From Rhizophagus clarus (lineage: Eukaryota; Glomeromycota; Glomeromycetes; Glomerales; Glomeraceae), in contig BLAL01000194.1 in NCBI GenBank assembly GCA_015698045.1, positions 1,178,001-1,242,000 on the forward strand: a stretch of 64,000 nucleotides of DNA. The letters run 5' to 3'. The position numbers and the translations under genes are program-made. Shown here piece by piece: positions 1 through 9,305 of the stretch. Below the pieces are notes generated by a model that had not been told where the DNA came from, ran no database searches, and saw nothing but the letters and a program-made list of their open reading frames with translations. Every line of letters begins with the position of its first letter. Position 1 is the stretch's first letter.

Positions 1-642
1 GTAGTTTAGCAAATTAGTAATACAATAATAAATATATGATCAACGCTGATTAATAATAAATTTGTTATCAATATATGATCAAAATGTTAATAAATAAAAA
101 AATAATTAAAATAATTTTAAAAATGAGTTTTATTTTTATGTGAATTAAATAATTAATATAAATATATAATAAAACAATTATCTTTGAAGGGCAGTAGATG
201 TATTAAGAAGTTGAGACCTTATTGATAAAAGGTGATTCTACTTGATTTAGTTCATAGTTTCTGCAGAGTCGAGATGCTTACTTCAGTTTTCATCTAAAGG
301 TAACATGATAGCTTACTCAAATTTTATACTTTTGTATTTTAATGATAGTTTGATTGTTATTTAATGGCTCACATTTTTGATGTATCAATTTTATCTAGTT
401 TAACTTTATTTTTCTATTATAATTTTGATTGTTTTAATAAAAATAAAAATAAAAATAAAACAATTGTCCAGATTCAGTCCAGACTATAGTTGTTTCTGAA
501 ATTCAATTGGCAAATCTGAAATCTGAAATTACTAAATTACGTAAATCCGTAATTATACACTCCAAAATTCTAAAATTTGTGTAATAGTACGAAAGTATGA
601 ATATTTCTGGATCCAGTGATCCAATTTTAACATACTTATTCT
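1..642. other. AT-rich intergenic stretch, no gene seen
   Basis: AT-rich DNA with short A/T runs. No reading frame here looks like protein. I see no RNA gene and no clear repeat boundary. Confidence 0.6.
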
Positions 643-800
643 CATTCGATTTGTCTCATCAAGATGAATCTAATGATGTGTATTGCTGAAGTTATCTCAC
701 TGCAAATATTTAGTGATTATTGGTGTCAGAGCACAATCTAATAATTGGATTTTTATGTTCTTATTATCATTAGATTCATCTCGATGAGATGAATCGAATG
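643..800. repeat. Fold-back inverted repeat with 34-bp arms
   Basis: The arm at 643-676 is repeated in reverse complement at 767-800, with only two mismatches by eye. About 90 bp lie between the arms. A transcript would form a long hairpin. No target duplication could be fixed, so it may be a MITE remnant or a simple fold-back. Confidence 0.7.
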
Positions 801-967
801 ACGATAAGATCATCAAACCCAGATAACTAGTTGCAGAGTTATGGTTTACTAAATTTTTAAATATAATTTGGCCAAAATTTAGGTTAATTATTTTTGTAAT
901 ACGAAATTAAATACAAAATTCGAAATTAAATACAGAATTTGGATTTTTCCTAATAAATTACTTAATA

Positions 968-1001
968 ATTACAGAATTACGAAATTATGTAATTCTGTAA
1001 T
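968..1001. repeat. Short perfect hairpin
   Basis: ATTACAGAATTAC at 968-980 is followed by its exact reverse complement at 989-1001, with an 8-nt loop. It lies in AT-rich DNA left of the hAT-type element. No function is implied. Confidence 0.6.
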
Positions 1002-1146
1002 ACGAAATTAATTTTGAATACAAGTACAGTTCAGACTCAGTTTGAACTCAGTTTGTCTTTAACTGAGTCTGATCCATCCATGTATCAGGACCAACAAGTT
1101 TTAGAACTTTAACTAGACTGTAATGGATCTTCTCCACCCCTATATA

Positions 1147-1842
1147 TAAGGATGGTGCCGCAAATAAGCAATTGCGGAATAATTGCGATTTACGGTATTG
1201 CGGAACATTGCGGATTTTTAAACCTAAATATCCGCAATTCCGCAATCCGCAATTGTCCGCAATTCCGCAAATATTCCGCAATTCCGCAAAGTACCGCAAT
1301 TCAATTGTGGAATAATTGCGGAATTGTGATACATTTGCGGAATTGCAATTTCGCTAAAGCAATCCAAAAAAACGTTGTGAAACGTTTTTTTTAATTAAAA
1401 TATACTTTGAAAAAACGTTTCGCAACGTTTTTTCTTTAAATTAATTAAAAAAACGTTGCGAAACATTTTTTTTAATTAAATATACTTTGAAAAAACGTTT
1501 CGCAACGTTTTTTCTTTAAATTAATTAAAAAACGTTGTAAAACGTTTTTTTTTAATTAAATATACTTTGAAAAAACGTTTCGCAACGTTTTTTCTTTAAA
1601 TTAATTAAAAAAACGTTGCGAAATGTTTTTTATTAATTAAAATACTTTGAAAAAACGTTTCGCAACGTTTTTTCGTTAAATTAATTAAAAAAACGTTGTG
1701 TAAACATTTTTTTTATTAAATCGGTTCGGTAAACTGCCAAAACCGATCAGGTGAATTGCGGAATTGCGGTTCACTAACCGCAATTCAACTCCAAAATCCG
1801 CAATATTACGGATTTGATAAATCAATTGCGGCACCATCCTTA
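1147..1842. mobile_element. hAT-type non-autonomous DNA transposon (MITE)
   Basis: The ends are perfect 17-bp inverted repeats: TAAGGATGGTGCCGCAA at 1147-1163 and its reverse complement at 1826-1842. They are flanked by an exact 8-bp direct repeat, CCTATATA, at 1139-1146 and 1843-1850. An 8-bp target duplication with a T-A-start terminal repeat is typical of the hAT superfamily. Just inside each end are many copies of a TTGCGGAAT-like motif in both orientations, the sort of subterminal repeat that hAT transposases bind. The 696-bp element has no transposase; short open frames inside it are repeat translations. The perfect ends and target duplication suggest a fairly young insertion. Confidence 0.9.
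1366..1715. repeat. 80-bp tandem repeat array inside the hAT-type element
   Basis: The block AAAAAACGTTTCGCAACGTT starts at 1410, 1490, 1570 and 1650, an exact 80-bp period, with partial units on each side. Each unit holds two inverted motifs built on AACGTT, so each unit is itself palindromic, separated by TTTAATTAAA-like spacers. The array fills the middle of the transposon and is probably an internal amplification. Confidence 0.9.
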
Positions 1843-1850
1843 CCTATATA

Positions 1851-2560
1851 TTCCTAACCTACATATCTAATTGACATAAAGAAAAAGTCCAGTTTTATAA
1901 TTAAGGTATGTTTAGTAGTTTCTTTTTTTTTATTAATTCTTTTTACTGTTTTCCTTTGGTTTTTCTTTGCAATTAATGTATTTTTATTTTTTATTTTTTA
2001 TTTTTTTTTTGTTATTTTAAAACTTATTCTTTTTATATCTTTTAATTTCTCCTTTATTTTTTTACTTTTTTTAATTTTTCTTTGTTTTTTACTGCTTTAT
2101 TTCTTTTGATTCCTTTTTTTGTTTATTTTTTTATTTTTTTGACTCCCTTTTTGTTTCTATTTCTTTTTATTCCTTTTTTACTTCTTTTATTTTCTTTTTT
2201 TTTTGTTTCTTTCTATCTTTTTAGTTTTATTTTACTCTATTTTATTTTTTCTTTAATATTTTTGTTTCTTTTGTTGATTTTATTTTTTTTATTTCTTTTT
2301 TATTATTGTTTTTTCCCTTTTATTTTCATCTCTTTCAATTTATTACTTTTATTTCTTTTATTTTCCTTTCTTTTTTTATTTTTTCGTTCCCTTTTATTCT
2401 TTTTTACTGTCTTTATTTTCTTTTATTTCTCTCCTTTTTATTTTTTTTTATTTTTTTCATTTTCATTTTCATTTCTTTTGTTATTTATTCTTTTTTTTTT
2501 ATTATAGTTTCTATTTTTATCAATTTATTTTTTTTGAAATAAAAGAGTTTACAAGAGTTA
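1851..2560. other. T-rich polypyrimidine tract, no gene
   Basis: Roughly 1910-2545 is overwhelmingly T on the plus strand with scattered C and few purines. The long open frames through it encode only Phe/Leu/Ser and result from composition. I see no gene. Confidence 0.8.
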
Positions 2561-2635
2561 CTATAATAATAAATTTGTTTTTATCATATAAAAAAAAATT
2601 TCAGTGGTATTAATTACTTGAAATAAGCCAATCAA

Positions 2636-2925
2636 AAATCAGTCTGTCAAACTGGCTTATAATATCAGTCAGAATTATGAAATATATAATTATACTAATT
2701 TTCAAAAAAAAAATTATCTAATTTTAAAAAAATATTTTGTGAAAGAAGTATTACCCAAAAAAGAAATATGATCTATGCAAAATTTTCTTTTAGACAATAC
2801 TATTTCATAAAAATTTTTTTTATAATTTTTGTAAAATTGGAAAATTCTTTTTTTTAAAAATTAGTATAACTATATAATTTATAATTCCAGCTGGCATTAT
2901 AAGTTAGCCTAAATTACTGTGTCTG
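2636..2925. repeat. Imperfect inverted repeat, possible MITE remnant
   Basis: About 2636-2730 pairs imperfectly with about 2834-2925. The best core is 2656-2702 against 2859-2903, sharing a CTTATAAT...TATACTAATTTT pattern. The spacer is about 100 bp and AT-rich. No target duplication was found. Confidence 0.55.
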
Positions 2926-3321
2926 ACTGTATCTGATTGTATCTGAAAAATTTTTTAAAAATAGATCAATAATTTAAAAAATAGCTATAAAAAAAAATCT
3001 TTATTATTAAAAATATCTTATATAAGTTTTAGAAAATCTTTCAAAAAAAAATTTTTTTATTAAATATTTTATATAAACTTTTCCTATATAAATTCTGGAA
3101 ATCTTTCAAAAAAAAAAATATTCTATCAGATATTTCACATGAATCCTTTTCATATGAATTTTTAGAAAATCTCTTAAAAAAAAATTTTTTAAAAAAAATT
3201 TTCTATCAGATATCCCATACTAATTCTTTCCATACAAACTCTTAGAAATTTTAAAAAAAAAATTCTTTATTTATTAAAAATATCTTATATAAATTTTAAG
3301 AAATTTTTAATTTTGCTTATT

Positions 3322-5388
3322 GGATAACTGAAAAGGAATTTTTTCCTGCAGATCTGTGAACCAAATTTTCACAAAAGAAAAATATTTTATTTTTACCATA
3401 AAGAAAGGCTTTTTGCTAGCCAACACAGCTTCAAAAACTACAGCAATGTCTTTTACGACCAAAGTTACCCCCTACTACTGCTCTAAAGAGTATACCTTCT
3501 GACTGTTTTCATGATGTTATAATATCCTTTTTCTCAGGACTTATCAAGAGGAACCCTTCGACTATTTTTAGCTCAATAACAACTACAGACCCTTCAGTTA
3601 TAGCAGAGTTTCTCAATACTTACAAGGACCAAGTTGTTCCTATGGAACCGCTGTTATTAAGACTTCCTCAGGACAGCTATTTCCCTATAATAGCTCAATT
3701 TTTAGCTACTTTTCTTAATCTTTTTCTCTTGGATGACGAAAATCAGGAAATTTTTCTCATGGATTCTGAAATTCGCCAAGTGTTAGAGTACGCAAGCAAA
3801 CAATCTCCCAATATGGAAGATCTAGGGGATCCTATGCACTAATCAGATGCGTCGATAAATTTCGATATATTTGATACAAATTCAATAGGATCATTGGATG
3901 ATGTTGATGAATCACGCGCTATACCCCCATGTAATATCACACCCGTAATTGTCACGCCCTTGACCAAATCTCAGAAACAGAGTGCTAAAAAGAAGGCCCG
4001 TAAGGAAAGACAAAAGTTGCAGTTACAAACTCCTTCTGGACTGGATGAACAAGTAGTGCCTACTTTTAACATAGAATCTTCTGAGTATACACCCTCTAAA
4101 CCTTCTGGTTTAAGGACAGTTACTTTTAATCAAAGTTTACTTTCTCCTTCTTTCACACCCTACAAGCAGCAATTGAAGCGAGATTCTAAACCACAATCGA
4201 CACCTGTAGACAATGGAAAGAAGTTAAAACAGAATGAGACAGACAATAATTTAAAGAATGGAAATGTTATCATCATTGGATATGTACCTCAAGATCACGA
4301 ATAAGCACAATTATTGGATCTTGTAATCTGCGACATTCTGGCCAAATGGAATAACTATACTCTGTTGGTCAATCTAGGATGATGGGGTAAGGTCATATCA
4401 GTCAGCACAAGGATGCACAAGAAATATTTATCTGCTAAGGTTAAACTAATTCCTGACCACGAATGCTTGAAATGCTATAATGGAGGGGACTAAACTGTCA
4501 ACTTGGGAGGAATTTCTGTTCGATGGTTCCCTGCTTTCTGGAACCTTTCAGATAGGAAACAATGAGAAAAGTTTTAAGCTGTCGTGTACAACTTTCCAGA
4601 AGACATGACGGATGGCTCCTTATTTCCAAATAAACGCTTTCACCAATTTTTGTTGGATAGCGGCATTAAATCCTTTAAAATAGTTAAAGAAGTTGATGGA
4701 TCCAGAAAGCTGATAGGTTACTTTGACACTTGGGATCACGTTTCCACTCGCATAAATAACCCCCAGCTTTGGAATGACGTTAGAATCTCTTGGTGCTGTT
4801 ATTCCACCCCTAACTTCAAGAATTTACGTAGATCTGCTTGAATTGACAATGCAGAAAAGTCTTCCAGAACTCCTAATGGGTCTAATTTTTCTTTTTCAGG
4901 TTTAAATACTAACAACCATAAGAATGATCATAATAAAACTCTTAAATCTGGATGTTTTACCAAGAAGATTGATCATTCAAGAAATGATCAGTCTAAAAAG
5001 CCTGATGTTAAACATTTAATCACTGGGCTGAAGGTATTATTAGAATATTATGTTTAGTTTAATTGGAAGGGATAGATAGAAAATTCCACACTAATTTCTT
5101 GTCATGCTTTGCATTCGCTTTACGTGATGTTTTTTTTGTTTTATTAGATCGTAGAATTTTTCTTTTTCTTTTTTTGTTTTCCTTTATACCTTGAACAATT
5201 CTATAACTAGACTTCCTATTATATTAAAGAGAATAGGCTAGGGCTATAGTAGTCATGAGATAGTTTGTGACCCTAGTGTGGGGAATGGGCTGGCTTTATT
5301 ATGCTGATCTTTTGTATACCTTTCTATTTTTTTTCAGTAATAAAAGCACTTCTTTTGACTAAAAAAAAAAAAAAAAAAAAAAAAAAAA
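3322..5388 (+). mobile_element. LINE-type retroposed insertion with poly(A) tail and target duplication
   Basis: The insertion ends in about 28 A residues (5361-5388), preceded by AATAAA at 5339-5344. A 14-bp direct repeat, TAATTTTGCTTATT, flanks it at 3308-3321 and 5389-5402. Together these mark target-primed reverse transcription by LINE machinery. It carries one ORF1-like frame and no recognisable reverse transcriptase or endonuclease. It is therefore either an internally deleted LINE or a non-autonomous ORF1-only element of the HAL1 kind. A processed copy of a host mRNA is possible but less likely. Confidence 0.85.
3537..5057 (+). pseudogene. ORF1-like protein frame of the LINE-type insertion, interrupted only by stops
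   Basis: One frame runs from about 3537 to a TAG at 5055-5057 with no frameshift. Codons at 3840, 4302, 4380, 4491, 4563, 4575 and 4839 are stops. The N-terminal part is hydrophobic and Leu-rich. A Lys/Arg-rich stretch follows (near 3966-4020), then a region reading IIIGYVPQDHE and later KLIPDHECLKCYNGGD, giving an RRM-like, nucleic-acid-binding look. The C-terminal tail is Asn/Lys-rich. This layout fits a LINE ORF1 RNA-binding protein, but I cannot name a family. Most stops could come from CAA, CGA or TGG by C-to-T or G-to-A change. The true start upstream of 3537 is unclear. Confidence 0.65.
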
Positions 5389-5530
5389 TAATTTTGCTTA
5401 TTTTAATATAAATTATAAATAATAAGTTAACTTTGCATATTGATCTTAGTAAAAATACTGATTTGCTTATTTTAAAGCAAAATTTGCCAATCATCTCTGA
5501 CCTTTATATATATTTTTTGGAGTTTTATAT

Positions 5531-6245
5531 CAATTAAAATAAAATTTAAAATATAAATTATTTATCATATAATTTACTAAAATATAAAATTTAAAGTAAA
5601 TTGATTGTTTAATTCTTTAAATATGATATATTTTATCAAAAAATAATATTGTGTTACTTATATTAGATTTTAATATTTTTAAAAAATCAAAATTTTTATA
5701 AAAATTACATTATATTTTATTATAAATAAATGTAAAATTAATTATTAAATGGCATAAATTATTAATTAAAATTAAAAAAAATCAATATTTTTTAATAAAA
5801 ATCAATTAATTTATTTAATAAACTAGTTGTTAATCTATTTGTTTTACAATGGCAAAATATTTTTCTTTAAAATAATATGATATATGTAGTATAATATGTG
5901 TATAATTCAATAATAGTTGTACATGTATAAATAAGTATTCTAAACGTTACAGTAACACACGTATAAATTAGTAGTTTAAACATTATAGTTACATATGAAA
6001 ACAATTATTATATTAGAGATTTATATTGTTTACTAATTAATTTTGCATTTATTTATTATAAAAACAATGTAATTTTTACAAAAATTTTGATTTTTTAAAA
6101 ATATTAAAATCTAGTATAAATAATACAATATTATTTTTTAATAAAATATGCAGTATTTAAAGAATTAACCAATCAATTTATCTTAAATTTTGTATTTAAT
6201 AGATTATATGATAAATAATTTATATTTTAAATTTTATTTTAATTG
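5531..6245. repeat. Long imperfect inverted repeat (fold-back)
   Basis: The left arm, about 5531-5759, is the reverse complement of about 6019-6245, with roughly 85-90% identity by eye over about 228 bp. The outer ends read CAATTAAAATAAAATTTAAA and its complement. The loop is about 260 bp with no coding frame. This could be a large MITE or a fold-back duplication; no target duplication is evident in the AT-rich flanks. Confidence 0.75.
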
Positions 6246-6483
6246 AATATTATTTTTAATAAAAATATATATGGTTAATGATTAATAATTAAGTATTTGG
6301 TTTCTTTTGCTAGTTACTATATATTAGTAATATCCAGAATTTTAATAAAATAACTCTTTTTATACTAAATTTTTTTTTATAATAAATTTTTTTTAAATAT
6401 AGTAAAATTATTTTATATAATATTTATTATACATAATATAATATATAACAATATACTATATTATATTAGATTTTTCTATTATA

Positions 6484-7315
6484 ATATAGAACAAAATGGG
6501 GGTTCTGGGACAAGATTTCTGTATAGGTATAATTAGTGTAAGCCTCTCCTGGCTTATTTCCCGATATACGAAATTTATGTAATCGTTTTTAACCCCAAAT
6601 TTATTTCCAAGACCAGGAAACATATCGAAATATGATATTGAATTTAAGTTTTAAATCAGGCTGGGACACAAATTTTGTTAACATATCCTTTTATCCATTT
6701 TTTTAGTTTTCAAGTTAAAGGAGATAACCATCTTTGTTAATGCGCTGACCTGATTTTAATTCCAAATAATATATCAAAAAAAGTATGTAATATTGCTTGG
6801 CTTTAAAAAAGGCCAAGAGCACCGAGGACCAAAGTGTCCGAGTGTGCTTACAGGCTGCAAATGCAAGCTCATTTTGCATATCAGATTTTTATGTTATTCT
6901 AGAATTAATTCTAAAGCTGATTCATTAACATAAACAAATCCAGGATAAGTTTCACCTCAAAGAGGTGAGACTTATCCTGTCTGGTATCCAAATTCTTGAT
7001 TTAAAAAAAAATTGAGTCTATTATAGCATACCATTATTTTCTGGATATACAGGAAACCATTCTAAAGTCAATTCATTTAAAAATTCATTAAGAAAAATAA
7101 ATCTCACCTCTGAGTGACAATATTTATATCGCACCTCAAAGTATAATCTTTTCATTATATTGATCATATATCAAGGCCTTATCTCGAAGAATATTTACAT
7201 AACGAATCTGATAATTGCTCTTATTACAATAGCTACATAAGTCATTATTAATCCCTGGAGGTTTATTTATTTTTGTAGGTCTACCACATACTCTGCATAG
7301 TAGGCGTAATATAGC
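6484..7315. repeat. Left terminal inverted repeat of the 7.3-kb element
   Basis: It begins ATATAGAACAAAATGGGGGT and matches the reverse complement of 12958-13788 over its whole length with scattered substitutions. It includes a 37-nt near-perfect palindrome (6942-6978) and the shared C-terminal part of a small Cys-rich protein. Confidence 0.9.
6942..6978. repeat. 37-nt near-perfect palindrome in left terminal repeat
   Basis: Two 17-nt arms (AGGATAAGTTTCACCTC and its near complement) flank a 3-nt centre. The right-end copy is perfect. It could be a transposase or integrase binding site, or an RNA hairpin. Confidence 0.8.
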
Positions 7316-7363
7316 CCCTATTTTCTCATAAATTTGAAAATATAAAAAAAGGTAATTAAACAT
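7136..7363 (-). CDS. Small Cys-rich protein, left copy, in the long-TIR element (fossil part)
   Basis: A 75-residue frame whose C-terminal part (RRPTKINKPPGINNDLCSYC-like) matches the plus-strand frame at 12862-13137, because it lies in the terminal inverted repeat. Paired cysteines (CxxC) suggest a small zinc-binding fold. The N-terminal part differs from the right copy because the repeat ends within the gene. Function unknown. Confidence 0.5.
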   Translation of the reverse strand: MFNYLFLYFQIYEKIGAILRLLCRVCGRPTKINKPPGINNDLCSYCNKSNYQIRYVNILRDKALIYDQYNEKIIL

Positions 7364-7420
7364 TAGAGGTCATAGGATTAAATATTTTAAATTGAGAAAA
7401 GTTTACACGATATATAACAG

Positions 7421-7810
7421 GTGAGACTTATTAATAACATACCTAGATCAGATAAAAAAGATACTACATGTGTTTGCTGTGGATATAAATTTACAAGACC
7501 AGCTAAACTTCGTCAGCATTATCAAAGTAATAAAAATCAATGCAATCAGCCACCAGAAGATAATACTCAAAGAAGTGTATCCAGACCTCTATCACTAACA
7601 CCCACTCCAGTAGTCCATACCCGAGGAAATGATCGAAGAAGGGAGAAACCTGAGCCTATTCAAACTTCCATTCCACAAGACAAAAATCAAGAGAATGATC
7701 CCAAAACAGGTTCCAGCCAATCAACACAAGCAAATAGAGAAGAGCAGGCAGGACCTAGCGAGGTCACTCAAGGTAAGTTTATTGATAGACATGCAAGAAA
7801 ACCTAGATAG
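7421..7810 (+). CDS. C2H2-like zinc-finger protein in the long-TIR element (fossil part)
   Basis: A frame of about 129 residues with an N-terminal finger, CVCCGYKFTRPAKLRQHY, then a final His-x-Cys-like end. The C-terminal remainder is Pro/Gln/Arg-rich and probably disordered. It is a candidate DNA-binding protein of the element. A related finger lies on the opposite strand at 7949-8146. Confidence 0.5.
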   Translation: MRLINNIPRSDKKDTTCVCCGYKFTRPAKLRQHYQSNKNQCNQPPEDNTQRSVSRPLSLTPTPVVHTRGNDRRREKPEPIQTSIPQDKNQENDPKTGSSQSTQANREEQAGPSEVTQGKFIDRHARKPR

Positions 7811-7948
7811 CATATGAAAAGATGGGGGGTCTAGACGTTATATATCACGGGCAAAGTCCCAAACATTTGTATTTATTTTTGTATAATATATTAAAAAAAA
7901 ATTTTTCTTGGCAAATGGAATCTCATTCAAGAACTTCAAAAGGCTATA

Positions 7949-8146
7949 TTATACCAAAAATAGCCGAATAGGCACTGTATTTTTTTTCTGATTGCTATCT
8001 GAACATTGTTCGATCTGTGATGAAACACTGTCTGAAACACTATCAGAACACTGTCCGATCTGTGATGAAACACTGTCTGAACACTTAACTGTTTTATAAT
8101 GCTGTTTTAACCTACAGGGAAAACAGAATTCTTTACCACAATGCAT
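7949..8146 (-). CDS. Second C2H2-like zinc-finger fragment (fossil part)
   Basis: The finger CMHCGKEFCFPCRLKQHY resembles the one at 7421-7810. A short tandem of Ser/Asp/Val-rich repeats (CSDSVSSQI) follows. The two fingers in opposite orientation suggest an old duplication inside the element. Confidence 0.45.
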   Translation of the reverse strand: MHCGKEFCFPCRLKQHYKTVKCSDSVSSQIGQCSDSVSDSVSSQIEQCSDSNQKKNTVPIRLFLV

Positions 8147-8333
8147 GCATGTACGGTCTGCTAGTTTTTTTTTACAGGTTCTGGCTCTTTTCCTATAGTA
8201 AAAACATTACGCTGAGATTTGTGAACAGATAGAGGGATGGTAATAGTCTTCCCATTTTGAGTTGCCTTGAATTCCCCCTTTACTAAGGGTTCCTATCCTG
8301 CACGATACTGCCATTGAGTTCCAAGAATAAATG

Positions 8334-8488
8334 GGGTCTTTGCAATAGAAAGGTACGAAACTCAAAAAAATTTTTAAATTTACTTTATATGCTAATTATA
8401 TTTTTTATACTAAAATAAGTGTAAATTTAATATTAATTAAATTTTTATTTTTTTTTGAGTTTCGTACCTTTCTATTGCAAAGACCCCA
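8334..8488. repeat. Internal fold-back inside the long-TIR element
   Basis: About 40 bp at 8334-8373 recur in reverse complement at 8449-8488, sharing GGGGTCTTTGCAATAGAAAG. They are separated by about 75 bp of AT-rich DNA. One arm is part of the retropepsin-like frame, so this is a local inverted duplication or a nested fold-back. Confidence 0.75.
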
Positions 8489-8757
8489 AATAGGGATAGT
8501 TCTTTTCCATTATCATCATATTCTGTAGGAACGACAGAGAATTCATCTGAAATGGTGTTTCTATTTTCTCCATCCTCAATAGTTACAGGAACACTATTAA
8601 CTGTACCAAGAGAATGGGACTTACTTGCAACTCCATTAAGTCTATGAATCTTTTTCTTATCTATTTTTAGACCCAAATGCTTTGCAACATTTTCTGAGAC
8701 TATTGACGAGTCTGATCCACTATCAATCATTGCATATGGTATAGTCACGCTCCCCAC
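8437..8757 (-). CDS. Retropepsin-like aspartic protease region (fossil part)
   Basis: The frame holds AMIDSGSDSSIVSENVAKHL, the D-S/T-G catalytic pattern followed by the hydrophobic-Gly stretch typical of single-lobe retroviral-type proteases. About 60 residues downstream there is a flap-like segment. It follows the Gag-like regions on the same strand, as a protease does in gag-pro units. Because a polymerase is missing, its role in this element is unclear. Confidence 0.65.
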   Translation of the reverse strand: MGSVTIPYAMIDSGSDSSIVSENVAKHLGLKIDKKKIHRLNGVASKSHSLGTVNSVPVTIEDGENRNTISDEFSVVPTEYDDNGKELSLFGVFAIERYETQKKIKI

Positions 8758-8813
8758 CTTACAGGAAATGGTCGTAACATCATCAGCATCCTTTATTTGT
8801 AAAAAATTTATCT

Positions 8814-9305
8814 CTAAGGGCTTTGGCCAATATATGTGACTATTTTTTTTTGAGCCGATGCATAAGCCTTAATAGCATGATCTAACCGAATGCTTTCTGG
8901 TATAACATAGCTAGAAGAAGCAGTATTAATTTCCTTAATTTTAGATTCATTATCGGAAACTTGTAAAAGAGGCTTCTGCTCACTATTTACTGCCTGCAAT
9001 AGTGGAAATAAGATGTCTTCGAATTTACTTGCAACAATTCTTCATGCTGATTCCCTTCTTTTAACCGTATCATTTGGCATACTAGTATTCAAGCAATGGT
9101 CTTTTATTTTGGGAAATATCATATTAATAAATTTTGAAATTTCTATAAGAATCTCTCTAGGATAATGAGAGACTAATGATGCTATTGAAGATTTTAAGGC
9201 TATTTGAAACATATAATTTGCAGCTGTGTCTATATTGCTAGTATGAGATTTGGAAGTAGGGGACTTCTTGGTACTCTTTTTTATTGGTACTCCACTTCGT
9301 ATCAC
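8814..9305 (-). other. Uncharacterised linker region between zinc-knuckle and protease parts (fossil part)
   Basis: Two short minus-strand frames (8814-8999 and 9042-9305) lie between the zinc-knuckle and retropepsin-like regions. They encode polar Ser/Lys/Ile-rich sequence without a motif I recognise. Confidence 0.4.

Noticed and set aside
1048-1394. Open frames on both strands reading as CGIxxN-like repeats
   Set aside because: They translate the TTGCGGAAT motifs of the hAT-type MITE.
1366-1715. Regular 80-bp repeats as a possible CRISPR array
   Set aside because: Head-to-tail identical units without unique spacers, in a eukaryotic transposon.
2082-2542. Long open frames rich in Phe/Leu
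   Set aside because: Direct product of the T-rich tract; no codon structure or motif.
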